A DNA stretch of 64,000 bases from SCBR16-9 sp964537975 (lineage in GTDB: Bacteria; Hydrogenedentota; Hydrogenedentia; Hydrogenedentales; SCBR16-9), in assembly GCA_964537975.1 (NCBI GenBank), contig CAZIDP010000002.1, positions 1 through 64,000 on the forward strand, in the 5' to 3' direction. The position numbers and the translations under genes were made by a program. The notes under the pieces were generated by a model. That model ran no database searches. It was not told where the DNA came from and saw only the letters and a program-made list of their open reading frames with translations. This document shows, piece by piece, positions 1 through 10,904 of this stretch (positions within the stretch are counted from its first letter, which is position 1; every line of letters starts with the position of its first letter).

Positions 1-1697
<1,697 letters not shown>

Positions 1698-1735
1698 ATG
1701 AAACGATAGATACTATAAGAGCTAAAGAATACTAC

Positions 1736-1785
1736 AGCTTGTAGTCACGGGTTCAGGATTAATACCCGGACTACAAGCTTTTTTT
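1736..1785 (+). terminator. Rho-independent terminator after the beta-helix gene
   Basis: Perfect 11-base arms AGCTTGTAGTC (1736-1746) and GACTACAAGCT (1769-1779), with an inner CGGGT/ACCCG pairing, are followed by a run of T ending at 1785. Confidence 0.9.
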
Positions 1786-1890
1786 ATGCGAGATATTGAA
1801 AACAAACGATGCTGTTTCTGTTTGGAGCATTTCTGCATACTACCGCTGGATTTACAGAAGTACTTTCATTTTGCACGAGTCAGTAACTAT

Positions 1891-2580
1891 TTATGCTACA
1901 TTTTTGGCATGGACTCCAGATTTGCAATTGCGAAATAATCCTGCCAAACCCAATCCCAACAGAATCAAGGTCGAAGGCTCAGGTATGACATCCTTATCCT
2001 GTATTGGTTCGGCAATGACGTATATGGTACTTCGTGCAAGGACACTTTGCTCTCCCCAAAGTGATACAGACAATGTGTATTCTCCAGCATGTGTTGGGTT
2101 GAACCTACCATAATATGGGGAGTTTTCGTCTGATTCATACCAATTTCCCCAAATCATACCACCCAGATTCCAAGTAATTTCCATATGCTGGTCTGTACGG
2201 AAAACAGGCGCACTGTCGCCTGTCAGGTATGATGTGTTTATTCCAGGGTTCCAATCCCATAAAATACTCAGGTAATACACTTCACCGGTATCTACACCAT
2301 CACCTTCCATAAAAAATGTAAAACTCCACAATGCATATCCATATCCTGAGTCACCTGCCTGTCCATAATAAATACCTAGTTCATCATTTGGTAGAGGCGA
2401 TGTGTTGTAATAAAAGGCGCCTATACCTATTTTAAAAATGGTGTTTCCTGATATATCGTGTACTTCACTTACCGCAAATCCGTTATCCATATAGTCGAAC
2501 TCCGGCGTAAGGTAATTGGCACACGCGTTTCCAGTAAAAATAATAAGCGAAATGCGCAATAGCCATTTATTGTGTTTCAT
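1891..2580 (-). CDS. PEP-CTERM sorting-domain secreted protein
   Basis: A 229-residue exported protein. The ATG at 2580 is chosen because an AGGAGG-type Shine-Dalgarno lies just upstream and a signal peptide (MKHNKWLLRISLIIFTGNACA) begins there; the frame is open 66 bases further upstream but lacks such signals. The C-terminus has the canonical PEP-CTERM tripartite signal: PEPST, a hydrophobic stretch (LILLGLGLAGL) and a basic residue, followed by a short tail. In the family, an exosortase (EpsH/XrtA type) cleaves this signal and the protein is linked to extracellular polysaccharide or biofilm. The central 170 residues have no domain I recognise; they are rich in aromatic residues and Gly, and look beta-rich. 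No exosortase gene lies in the window. Confidence 0.85.
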   Translation of the reverse strand: MKHNKWLLRISLIIFTGNACANYLTPEFDYMDNGFAVSEVHDISGNTIFKIGIGAFYYNTSPLPNDELGIYYGQAGDSGYGYALWSFTFFMEGDGVDTGEVYYLSILWDWNPGINTSYLTGDSAPVFRTDQHMEITWNLGGMIWGNWYESDENSPYYGRFNPTHAGEYTLSVSLWGEQSVLARSTIYVIAEPIQDKDVIPEPSTLILLGLGLAGLFRNCKSGVHAKNVA

Positions 2581-2709
2581 GTTATACCTCCTGTATATCA
2601 CAGTATAAGCTGATTTATTAAATACTTCAATAAAAAACCAAGTCAAACAGTAGTTGCTTTCAGGGTGTTTATCTGCTGCAGGTGCGAAATATTTGCATCC
2701 TTCGTTGCT

Positions 2710-3204
2710 TTACTTATTGACTTGTGCGAATTCCAGTCGCTGATGAAGGCGATTGATTTCGCGGCGTAGCCTGGTGATCTCATAATCCTTTTCTCGAACG
2801 GCTTGGGCAAATTGGTATTCAATGGTATCGACTCGCGCAATTTCTCCTTTGGCTGTCTCAACAATGTTTTCCGCGGCAACATAAACTGTCTCCGCGCTAT
2901 CTTTGGTTGCTTTCAATTCTGCTTCAAGGGCTTGAATGTAGTTGGCTTGCTGGCGGAGGGTGTAGTCATTTTCCAAAGCCTTGGACAGGATTTCAGCGTT
3001 CTCACGCTCTAGCCGCACCATTTCGAGGTGGTTTAATTGCCACTGTTCTTTCTCCTTTCGCAACGCATCGCGTTCTTGCACTGCATCCAGATATTCCAGG
3101 GTGCGTACATCGCGATACATATATGCATGTTGAAAAACGATACCACCACCCAAAATCGTCGCAAAACCCAAAACAATCCATAAGCTCTTCTTCGTAATAT
3201 CCAT
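2710..3204 (-). CDS. Single-pass inner-membrane coiled-coil protein
   Basis: A 164-residue protein starting MDITKKSLW. One transmembrane helix follows the short basic N-terminus (roughly residues 6-26, SLWIVLGFATILGGGIVF), then an almost continuous heptad-rich, highly charged region to the C-terminus (ALRKEKEQWQ, RLERENAEIL, ITRLRREINRLHQRL). The ATG at 3204 is preferred over the ATG two codons upstream because GGAG sits 8 bases before it and only 2 bases before the other. The layout, a short membrane anchor with a long coiled coil, resembles scaffold or FtsB/DivIC-like proteins, but no family is recognised and no function is assigned. The next gene downstream on this strand encodes the PEP-CTERM protein, about 130 bases away. 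Confidence 0.75.
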   Translation of the reverse strand: MDITKKSLWIVLGFATILGGGIVFQHAYMYRDVRTLEYLDAVQERDALRKEKEQWQLNHLEMVRLERENAEILSKALENDYTLRQQANYIQALEAELKATKDSAETVYVAAENIVETAKGEIARVDTIEYQFAQAVREKDYEITRLRREINRLHQRLEFAQVNK

Positions 3205-3883
3205 AGTCATGTCTCCACTATTTGAACACTAAAAAATCATACCAGGCGATGCCTTGTGTCGCTTCTTGTTTGTATAGGGCAAATCTTATGCCAGGTTCTG
3301 TGCTCTTGGGAATTCAAGCGTATAAATGTTGTATGGGGTAGCTGATTAAGTGTGAAGACCAATATATGGTAGTCGATCAAAGAGTAAATAGCATGTTACT
3401 CTTGGTTTGAAGGTTTGAATCAAGTTGATAGTTATCTTGTGATAAATCAAATTTTAATTGGTGCGCAATCATAATTTGAGTTGTATACTCAATTCTGATA
3501 GGTGAGCAGATACTTTTATACTGTAAATACATTCAGTATTTAATGAAGGGAATGATGGTTTTATTAGGGATGAATCTTGGTCGTAACGCACAAATTCAAA
3601 ATTTGAGTGCTCCAACAACAAAATATATGATTTACATTAAGGTCTGGAAACCGAGACATTTCAATGGTGCGAACAGAGTGTGTGGCATCTTCTACAATTT
3701 GTACCTAATACGCAATATGCTGCAGAACGACAGCGCTGCATACTTGTATTGGTATTTCCATTTAGAATGGTAAATTTCATTGGCAACAGGTCTGATGCCT
3801 TGAAGTCAGGGAACTGTCTCACACTCTTTGGCAGAGTGGAGCTCGGTAAAAATCTTTTGCTGATATTGCCTGATTACTCTGAT
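3205..3883. other. Gene-free AT-rich interval, nothing certain
   Basis: Between the coiled-coil gene and the recombinase. Short open frames (for example 3543-3773 on the plus strand) start without a convincing ribosome site and have no family resemblance. The interval presumably holds the minus-strand promoter of the coiled-coil gene and the end of the recombinase transcript. Confidence 0.5.
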
Positions 3884-4816
3884 TCATGCATGGGGATGGG
3901 CCTGCCGATATATTTCTTTGAGGCGTGTCAGACTGACATGGGTATAAATTTGAGTGCTGGACAAACTTTCATGCCCCAACATTTCTTGGACAACCCGCAG
4001 GTCTGCACCGCCGTCCAGCATGTGTGTAGCGAAGGTGTGCCGCAAGGTATGTGGTGTAATATCCCGGCGACCGGGTAAAACCTGGCGTACGTATTTTTCC
4101 ACAATCCGCTGGATACTACGCGTAGTTAATGGTCCTCCACGAGCATTCAGAAAAACACGCACGTTGTCTTTCGTTATCAGTTGTGGACGCTTACGGAAAT
4201 ACATTTCCAATGCAGCAACCGCATGAGAACCCAATTGTGCCAGGCGTTCCTTGCGACGCTTGCCCATTACGCGTATATGCCCTTGAGCTAAATCCACATC
4301 ATTCAATGATAAACCGGCTAATTCAGCTGCACGAACACCACTGGAATACAAGGTTTCCAATACAGCCCGATCCCGGATACCAAGTACATGCTGAGTATCC
4401 GGAGCCTCCATCAGAGCAGTGACTTCCGGAATAGACAGCACATCGGGCAGATCACGATGTAGTTTCGGCATGGTTACCTGAGTAGCCGGATTATTATCCA
4501 GTGTATTGATCCGCACAAAATACCGATAGGCAGCTCGCAGAGATGCAAGTTTACGGGCAGCTGTACGTGAAGATGCTCCTGCCGTCTGTACATGGGCTAA
4601 AAAGCTGCGTACATGCTGTTTATCTGCCCGGGCCAAGGTATCCAGACTAGCACGTGTTCGAGGTTCATCCGGTTCTCTGTTCAGGGATTTCACACCATTC
4701 TCGACAAAGTCACAAAATTGATCCAAATCATTCAGGTATGCACGCAGGGTATGCGGAGAATTATTACGTTCAACCCGCAAGTAATTTATGAACTGTAGAA
4801 TTGCAACATATGACAT
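3884..4816 (-). CDS. xerC: Tyrosine recombinase, XerC/XerD type
   Basis: 310 residues, the usual length of XerC/XerD. It has an N-terminal SAM-like core-binding domain (about 1-105, with SPHTLRAYLNDL) and a C-terminal catalytic domain. The catalytic set is complete: R162 (SSGVRAAEL), K186 in GKRRKER, H256 and R259 in HTLRH, H282 in GHESLSST, and the nucleophile Y291 in IYTHVS. Xer recombinases resolve chromosome dimers at dif with FtsK. No integrase-type extra domains and no attachment sites or cargo genes flank it, so a housekeeping role is likelier than a mobile-element integrase. XerC and XerD cannot be separated with certainty by eye. It is separated from topA, on the other strand, by a 500-base intergenic region. 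Confidence 0.85.
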   Translation of the reverse strand: MSYVAILQFINYLRVERNNSPHTLRAYLNDLDQFCDFVENGVKSLNREPDEPRTRASLDTLARADKQHVRSFLAHVQTAGASSRTAARKLASLRAAYRYFVRINTLDNNPATQVTMPKLHRDLPDVLSIPEVTALMEAPDTQHVLGIRDRAVLETLYSSGVRAAELAGLSLNDVDLAQGHIRVMGKRRKERLAQLGSHAVAALEMYFRKRPQLITKDNVRVFLNARGGPLTTRSIQRIVEKYVRQVLPGRRDITPHTLRHTFATHMLDGGADLRVVQEMLGHESLSSTQIYTHVSLTRLKEIYRQAHPHA

Positions 4817-5325
4817 AGTATTTCCGAGTTTTATCTATTTTCTATATTTGAGCACGATTTATTCTTGCCAGGAATTTTTCAACACAGGCATATGTATTTC
4901 AATTGTATTGCAGAATCTGGTATACATTATATTATAATGCACTTTCAGGCATGGCAAATCGTTCTACTGCATGTCCCTGTCATCTTTTTCTCACTGACGT
5001 TCGCTTGACATTGGGCTGGTTACTCGTTTTAATTGCACAGGTAATTTCAACTGTTTGTACCAAGCATGTACTATCATTTCTGCTGTCAGTGGAACAATAA
5101 ATTTGCGTACATCATACCGGATTGTGTAAGAGTATCACTTGGAAAGGTGTAGATTGGGCCTGTACCGGACCAAATAAAGTTGTGGATTGGTAATTCCACA
5201 ATCAAAATTCTTAATGTATTAATACGTAAATGGTTGAAATAACTGAGTCAAATGTGCCCAGGAAAATCCCTTGAACAGGGCTACAAAGCAAGCTAGTAAA
5301 CGCTTGAATAAAGGAAACGAATCGA
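4817..5325. other. Divergent intergenic region between xerC and topA
   Basis: No supported gene. It must contain the promoters of both divergent genes. A small hairpin, TTGTGGA / TCCACAA, lies near 5180-5205; its role is unknown. Confidence 0.5.
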
Positions 5326-7974
5326 TTGAAACTGGTGATTGTAGAATCTCCCGCCAAGGCCAAAACTATCAGCCGATTTCTCGGTAAAGAATATCAGGTT
5401 GTCGCAAGTTATGGACATATCAGAGATTTACCCACATCCGCAGCCGAAGTACCGAAAGAAATCAAAGAAAAAGCTTGGGCACGTATGGCGGTAGACATAG
5501 AGAACAACTTTACTCCATATTACGTTATCCCTTCTGAAAGCAAAAAACGGGTCTCAGAACTTAAAAAGTTGGCTGCTGGAGCAGAAGAGATTGTACTTGC
5601 GACAGACGAAGACCGTGAAGGGGAGTCTATCAGTTGGCATTTGCTGGAAATTCTCAAACCAAAGGTACCTGTCCGGCGAATAGTATTTCATGAAGTGACA
5701 AAATCCGCCATTGACGAAGCCATTCGTACGCCTCGTAACGTAGACAATCAGTTGGTGCGGGCGCAGGAAAGCCGTCGAATCCTGGACCGCCTGTACGGGT
5801 ATTCCCTGTCTCCAGTGCTCTGGAAAAAAGTCGGTCCAAACCTGAGTGCAGGCCGGGTACAAAGTGTGGCTGTACGCCTGGTTGTAGAACAGGAGGAAGC
5901 GCGTCGTGCATTTCACAAAGCAGAGTACTGGGATATCGAAGCGCTGCTCACGTCTTCAAACATGGAATTCAAGGCTACACTCATCAGTCTGAATGACCAG
6001 CGTCTGGCAACAGGCAAAGATTTTGATGCTAATACGGGCGAGCTAAAAACCAGAAATACTATCGCCCTTCAGGAAGAAAACGCCAGGATTGTGTGTGATG
6101 CCCTGAAAACCAACCTGCCTTGGCAGGTGACACGTATGGAGCAAAAACACACACGTCAACGTCCAGCGCCTCCTTTCATCACTTCCACATTGCAACAAGC
6201 AGCCAGTTCTCTGATGAACATGTCTCCGGCGCAAACCATGCGCGTCGCCCAGTATCTATATGAAGGCGTAGATATGGGCGGTGGAGAGCGTGAAGGTCTG
6301 ATTACCTATATGCGTACGGACTCGGTGACACTCAGCGAAAAAGCTTTGCATGAGGCAGAGCAACTGATTGTTGAGCAATTTGGCGCCCGGTATCATATGG
6401 GAGCCCGCCGCTACAGCACCAAATCCAAATCAGCACAGGAAGCCCATGAAGCAATTCGTCCCACAGACTTGCTACGCTCCCCGGATTCTCTACAGGATGT
6501 CCTGAAAAAAGAAGAACTGGCCTTGTACCGGTTGATCTGGAACCGTACCGTTGCTTCGCAAATGGCAGATGCGGATTTATTGAAAACCACCATAGATTTT
6601 GTTGCCAACATTCCTGAAGGTCCGGCAATACTACGCGCCAATGGATCAGTAGTTGACTTCCCGGGCTATCTGCGGGTAGCAGATACCAACCAGAAGGACA
6701 CCGAACTACCTCCTATCGAAGAGGGTTGGCGCGTTGGCCCTAATGAACAGATTCAGCTCAATGAGTCAACTCCCCTCAAGCATGAAACACAACCACCCGC
6801 ACGCTTTACAGAGGCATCGTTGGTACGACGTCTTGAAGAAGAAGGAATTGGACGTCCTTCCACCTACGCACCTACCATATCAACCATTCAAAATCGGGGT
6901 TATGTACTCAAACGTGGCAATACACTGGTACCTACCTTTAAAGGTATCGCTGTTGTTATGTTGTTGCGCAAACATTTTAACGATTATGTTGACTTGGGCT
7001 TCACCGCACGCATGGAGGATGTGCTGGATGACATCGCCCAAGGCGATCATGACTGGGTGGATTTCCTGTCCCATTTCTATCATGGCGATGGACAGTTTGG
7101 CAATGGCCTTATCAAGACTATCGAGAGTGCATTACCTGAAATCGATTTTCCTGCCATCGAAATCGGTCAGGAACTTGGCACCAATCAGCCCCTGTTTGTA
7201 CGACTGGGTAGAAATGGTGCATTTCTGCAACGCGGTGAGGGCGGATCAGAAAATATTGTCAGCCTTCCCGAAGACATCACCTATGATGAACTGAGCGAAA
7301 CAAAAGCTGGGGAAATGTTTGAGGCAAAAGCACGCGGCAATGAAGGGCTGGGGCACGATCCGGAAACCGGCCAGCGAGTCTATGCACTGATAGGGCCGTA
7401 CGGCCCCTATGTACAACTGGGTGAAGCCGATAAAGATTCGAAGGTCAAACCAAAGCGGGCAAGTCTACCCAAAGGCACTGAAATCGTCGAGGTTACGCTG
7501 GAAACTGCGTTGGAATACCTCTCGTTGCCCCGGGAATTGGGTAATCAACCGGAGACGGGTGAAAAAATTACTGCAGCGATAGGCCGCTTTGGGCCTTATG
7601 TTAAATGCGGCAGTGAGTTTCGTAGCCTTCAAGCTGAAGACAGTGTTTTTAAAATTACCCTGGAGCGAGCACTGGAACTTTTGGCACAGCCCAAACGAAC
7701 TCGTCAGACAAAAGTGTTGATTCGTGAAATCGGCACAACTTCCGATGGTGAGCATACCATAGGCTTGTATAAGGGCCGATATGGACCATATGTCACAGAT
7801 GGTACGGTCAACGCATCTCTGCCCAAAGACAGTGATCCAGATACATTAACACTGGAAGAAGCTCAAAAAATGATATCAGAAGCTGCAACTACCAAGAAAA
7901 AGAGACCAGCAGCGAAAAAGAAACCAACAGCTAAGAAAAAGGCACCGGCTAAAAAACGCAGTGCTTCTTCATAA
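5326..7974 (+). CDS. topA: DNA topoisomerase I (type IA)
   Basis: 882 residues. It relaxes negative supercoils by transient single-strand cleavage. Starts at TTG (5326) with AAGGA about 10 bases upstream; the start gives the standard MKLVIVESPAKAKTI. An N-terminal Toprim domain carries the acidic metal motif DEDREGE. The active-site tyrosine is Y328 in GLITYMRTDSV, and EGIGRPSTYA follows. The C-terminal part lacks the Cys4 zinc fingers of enteric TopA and instead carries three Topo_C-type repeats (GPYGPYVQLGE, GRFGPYVKCG, GRYGPYVTDG). The last 25 or so residues are a Lys/Ala-rich tail (KKRPAAKKKPTAKKK) resembling histone H1 tails, probably for DNA binding. Transcribed alone; a possible terminator follows. 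Confidence 0.97.
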   Translation: MKLVIVESPAKAKTISRFLGKEYQVVASYGHIRDLPTSAAEVPKEIKEKAWARMAVDIENNFTPYYVIPSESKKRVSELKKLAAGAEEIVLATDEDREGESISWHLLEILKPKVPVRRIVFHEVTKSAIDEAIRTPRNVDNQLVRAQESRRILDRLYGYSLSPVLWKKVGPNLSAGRVQSVAVRLVVEQEEARRAFHKAEYWDIEALLTSSNMEFKATLISLNDQRLATGKDFDANTGELKTRNTIALQEENARIVCDALKTNLPWQVTRMEQKHTRQRPAPPFITSTLQQAASSLMNMSPAQTMRVAQYLYEGVDMGGGEREGLITYMRTDSVTLSEKALHEAEQLIVEQFGARYHMGARRYSTKSKSAQEAHEAIRPTDLLRSPDSLQDVLKKEELALYRLIWNRTVASQMADADLLKTTIDFVANIPEGPAILRANGSVVDFPGYLRVADTNQKDTELPPIEEGWRVGPNEQIQLNESTPLKHETQPPARFTEASLVRRLEEEGIGRPSTYAPTISTIQNRGYVLKRGNTLVPTFKGIAVVMLLRKHFNDYVDLGFTARMEDVLDDIAQGDHDWVDFLSHFYHGDGQFGNGLIKTIESALPEIDFPAIEIGQELGTNQPLFVRLGRNGAFLQRGEGGSENIVSLPEDITYDELSETKAGEMFEAKARGNEGLGHDPETGQRVYALIGPYGPYVQLGEADKDSKVKPKRASLPKGTEIVEVTLETALEYLSLPRELGNQPETGEKITAAIGRFGPYVKCGSEFRSLQAEDSVFKITLERALELLAQPKRTRQTKVLIREIGTTSDGEHTIGLYKGRYGPYVTDGTVNASLPKDSDPDTLTLEEAQKMISEAATTKKKRPAAKKKPTAKKKAPAKKRSASS

Positions 7975-8007
7975 AATGACTGTTTTTTTAAAATTTTTAA
8001 CTTAATT

Positions 8008-8087
8008 AACCTGGATGTCAGAAACACCGATTCTCATATCACTAAACAGATTGAACCGGTATGTACTGCCATCCAGGGTTTCTTTTA
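8008..8087. terminator. Possible terminator between convergent topA and EIIA genes
   Basis: AACCTGGATG (8008-8017) pairs with CATCCAGGGTT (8070-8080, one bulge) and is followed by TTCTTTT on the plus strand. The loop is unusually long, about 50 bases, with a possible inner ACCG/CGGT pairing, so this call is tentative. Confidence 0.4.
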
Positions 8088-8585
8088 TTATTGTAACTTC
8101 GTGCTGTTGCACAGAATTTTATAAGCAACCAGGGTATCAGGTGCCTGTAACAACAGGTCACATTGGCCGATATCTTTCATGAGAGGCCGTAATGCGGAGA
8201 GTGCCTGCAAGTAGCGAACATGCTGATCATCACGTGCAGCAATCATGCACAGCACGCGCACAAAGGAATCGTCCAGTGTAGTATAATCTTCCAAATAACG
8301 ATCATTTATACCTACCGCCATGACCAGGTTTGTAACGGATGCCAGGCGTACATGCGGAACACCAAAACCGACTCCTAAACCTGTGCTCATCAATCGTTCA
8401 CGTGCATACATCTCACGCTTTAATTCTGCCGGATCGGTTACTTCAGGGGTATCAGCCAGGCAATCAATCAAGGTGTCAATAGCTTCCCATTTCGATGTGC
8501 AAGACATGAGCAGCACTCGCTCGGGAGTTAAAATATCTTCAATTTGAACTGTGTTTATGTATCCGTCACTTATTATGGTGTGCAA
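8088..8585 (-). CDS. PTS EIIA type-2 domain protein (PtsN-like)
   Basis: 165 residues forming one fructose/mannitol-type EIIA domain. The phosphorylatable histidine is H78 in the context GVGFGVPHVRL, and the start of the domain (IEDILTPERVLL) matches PtsN and EIIA-Ntr proteins. The start is TTG at 8585; no better codon exists before the domain. No PTS EIIB/EIIC, HPr, EI-Ntr or rpoN is in the window, so a regulatory role (PtsN-like phosphorelay) is more likely than sugar import, but this is inference. It converges with topA, and the stop codon lies within the putative shared terminator. Confidence 0.85.
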   Translation of the reverse strand: MHTIISDGYINTVQIEDILTPERVLLMSCTSKWEAIDTLIDCLADTPEVTDPAELKREMYARERLMSTGLGVGFGVPHVRLASVTNLVMAVGINDRYLEDYTTLDDSFVRVLCMIAARDDQHVRYLQALSALRPLMKDIGQCDLLLQAPDTLVAYKILCNSTKLQ

Positions 8586-9775
8586 AATATAGCTTTCGAT
8601 ATTGTATGGGTTATCTATTAGATTCTCAATTAAATGTGACTTAATAATATGCCCGTCTCAATTTCAGTACTTTCTCTTGTAAGAATTAATACCAAGAGCA
8701 GTTCTTGCAATATATATTTAAACGATGCAAAGAACTTGAAAAGTAACAATCCCAATTGAACACAGGTGAGATGAGGTACGCAATATGCGATCTATTCTGC
8801 CTATTGCATCATTCATCGTATTATCAACAAATCATTGTGGTCTGGTATTCAATCTGCTTTACAAGTAAAACTTATATACCAAAAACATACAGGGGGGTTT
8901 CATCAGTTGAAATTAATTCCGTAAATCATTTTCAACGGAATTCGAAGAAACAGGCAACTGTGACTTCAGAAATGGATAAAGTATTATAAATACGCATGAT
9001 TTTTACTCAGAGAATCAAAATTGTTTTGGCTACAATCTGATTTCATCCTTAGACCCTCATTTAATTGTTACTATTATACGTTATTTTGAGATATATTGCA
9101 TCTTTACCAAGCAATGACTCAGTTGCTCAAATTGCATCAGCAATTCCCAATCAGGTGTTCGGCACTTACGCATACGTAATACATTAAACTCAGGTTAATT
9201 TCTGTAGAAATCATTATATATATCAATTCTGATGAGGTATGGAGCAATATTGCCTAATCGGGACAGGCGTAGTCAGCAATTGCCTGATAGCGCACACAAT
9301 GCCATGAAAAGCAGACCAGTTGATTGTCATGCCAACTTAGCATGAAGGCACTAGTACACTCAACAGGAGTTCTATCATTTTTTATATTCTCTATCCGAAT
9401 AAGAAAATATATGGAAACATAATAAACAAAATATGTAACAATCAGGCCGAAACATGGTAGTATTGACTATCCAATACTGGTTAAAATACACTTTATTGTC
9501 CAAACAATCCAACAACCGATCACAATACGCAGTTTTCGACCTGATAATTGTTTGGTGTTCTGTCTGGTCAATCACACAAAGCAGTACACACCAGTATGAT
9601 TTACTGCGGGCTACCCGAGGGGTTCGGTGTTGGTAATCACATCACAATAGCCATACAGTCAATGTTTTTGCAGTTCTTTTCAACTTATAACAAAAATCCG
9701 GGGTAAATACATGCCGCCAAAGGCTTGCCTGAATGTGATGTTTCTTTTAATGTCAAAGTTTAATAAGGTATTTGC
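8586..9775. other. Long gene-free AT-rich stretch (about 1.2 kb)
   Basis: Short open frames here (8756-8989, 9375-9575, 9454-9636) lack ribosome sites, have erratic composition rich in Cys, Ile and Tyr, and overlap one another on opposite strands. I see no tRNA, no obvious terminator and no repeat. It should contain the promoters of the divergent EIIA and lpxA genes. An unannotated RNA or a decayed gene cannot be excluded. Confidence 0.5.
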
Positions 9776-10561
9776 ATGAAAATACATCCATATGCCATTG
9801 TGCACCCCAAGGCACAACTCGCCTCGGACGTGGAAGTCCAGGCATTCACGATTATTGAAGAAGAGGTTATCATTGACTCGGGTACAATTATAGGGCCACA
9901 TTGTGTGATAAGCGGCGATACGCACATCGGCCAAAACAATCATATCTACAGCAATGCTCAGATCGGTATCGTACCTCAGGACCTCAAACACAAAGCAGGG
10001 TCCAGTGGTAAAACCCGAATTGGCAACAATAACGTAATTCGAGAAACTGTGACTATCAGCAGTGGCACAATTTATAATGATGAAGAGTCGAAGGTCACGC
10101 GTATTGGTGATGGTTGCCTGTTGATGGCTTGCAGTCATGTCGCACATGATTGTGATGTCGGCAATGGAGTTATTTTGGCCAATCATGTTGCCCTGGCTGG
10201 CCACGTTACGGTTCAGGACAAAGTGATCATCGGCGGGTTGACCGGTATTCATCAATTTGTAGTTTTAGGAACCATGTCGTTCATCGGTGCCATGTCGAGG
10301 ATCAGCAAAGATACGTTGCCCTATATGATAGTCGAAGGCCACACCCCACCGAAGTGTTTTGGTCCCAACCGGATAGGTCTCGAGCGCAACGGATTTAATG
10401 AACAACAATTGGCAACAATAAAAAATTTATTCCGATTACTATATCGTTCAGGCCTGAATACCAGTCAAGCGTTAAAAAAAATTGAAACCGAGATTGCACC
10501 ATGCCATGAGCGCGACTTGATCATAGAGTTTATTCGCAATTCCAAGCGTGGAGTAACCTGA
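9776..10561 (+). CDS. lpxA: UDP-N-acetylglucosamine acyltransferase
   Basis: 261 residues. First step of lipid A synthesis: it transfers a 3-hydroxyacyl chain from acyl carrier protein to UDP-GlcNAc (or its 3-amino analogue) in the cytoplasm. The N-terminal two thirds is a left-handed beta-helix of hexapeptide repeats (for example IGPHCVISGDTHIG). The catalytic histidine is H124 in HVAHDCDVG, and the diagnostic NQDLK-like PQDLKHK and IRETVTISSGT motifs are present. The C-terminal helical domain has the usual NRIGLERNGF. ATG at 9776 with AAGG about 10 bases upstream. The third-position linkage (ester or amide) may depend on the oxidoreductase gene that follows 343 bases downstream. Confidence 0.96.
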   Translation: MKIHPYAIVHPKAQLASDVEVQAFTIIEEEVIIDSGTIIGPHCVISGDTHIGQNNHIYSNAQIGIVPQDLKHKAGSSGKTRIGNNNVIRETVTISSGTIYNDEESKVTRIGDGCLLMACSHVAHDCDVGNGVILANHVALAGHVTVQDKVIIGGLTGIHQFVVLGTMSFIGAMSRISKDTLPYMIVEGHTPPKCFGPNRIGLERNGFNEQQLATIKNLFRLLYRSGLNTSQALKKIETEIAPCHERDLIIEFIRNSKRGVT

Positions 10562-10904
10562 TAATTTTGTTTGTTGACAATATAATCAGTTTTCATGCTG
10601 TTTTTAAATATAACCAGATATTTCTGACAAATGGCGTAGAACAAACAGCTTGAACCAGCTAGTACAATTCGTGTAGCCTTTCCAATACCAATTTAAACAT
10701 GTTGCATCCAACATCATGGCCAGCTAAGCACTATTGGGATATACTCAATCTTTCCGGGGACAAATCCTTGATCATAACTCCCAGTACATCACTACAACAG
10801 AAGTACTTTAAAAAAACCTCCACTTTGAGCCACTTGTTATTAGATATTTATATATCAGTCGATATTTCACGCGATGGGTTCATCTTTATTTCGGAGACAA
10901 CCGC
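10562..10904. other. Intergenic gap inside the lpx region
   Basis: 343 bases between lpxA and the oxidoreductase gene. An open frame here (10699-10908) has no ribosome site and no family resemblance. The size suggests that the oxidoreductase-lpxB pair has its own promoter, but no strong -35/-10 pair was found. Confidence 0.45.

Noticed and set aside
3543..3773. A possible 76-residue gene upstream of the recombinase
   Set aside because: No ribosome site, no family, and composition like the rest of the intergenic DNA.
3884..4816. Phage or integrative-element integrase
   Set aside because: The length, N-terminus and complete Xer motifs, together with the absence of attachment sites and cargo genes, favour a housekeeping XerC-type enzyme.
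8756..9636. Several short open frames in the gene-free stretch
   Set aside because: They overlap on opposite strands, lack ribosome sites and have erratic amino acid composition.
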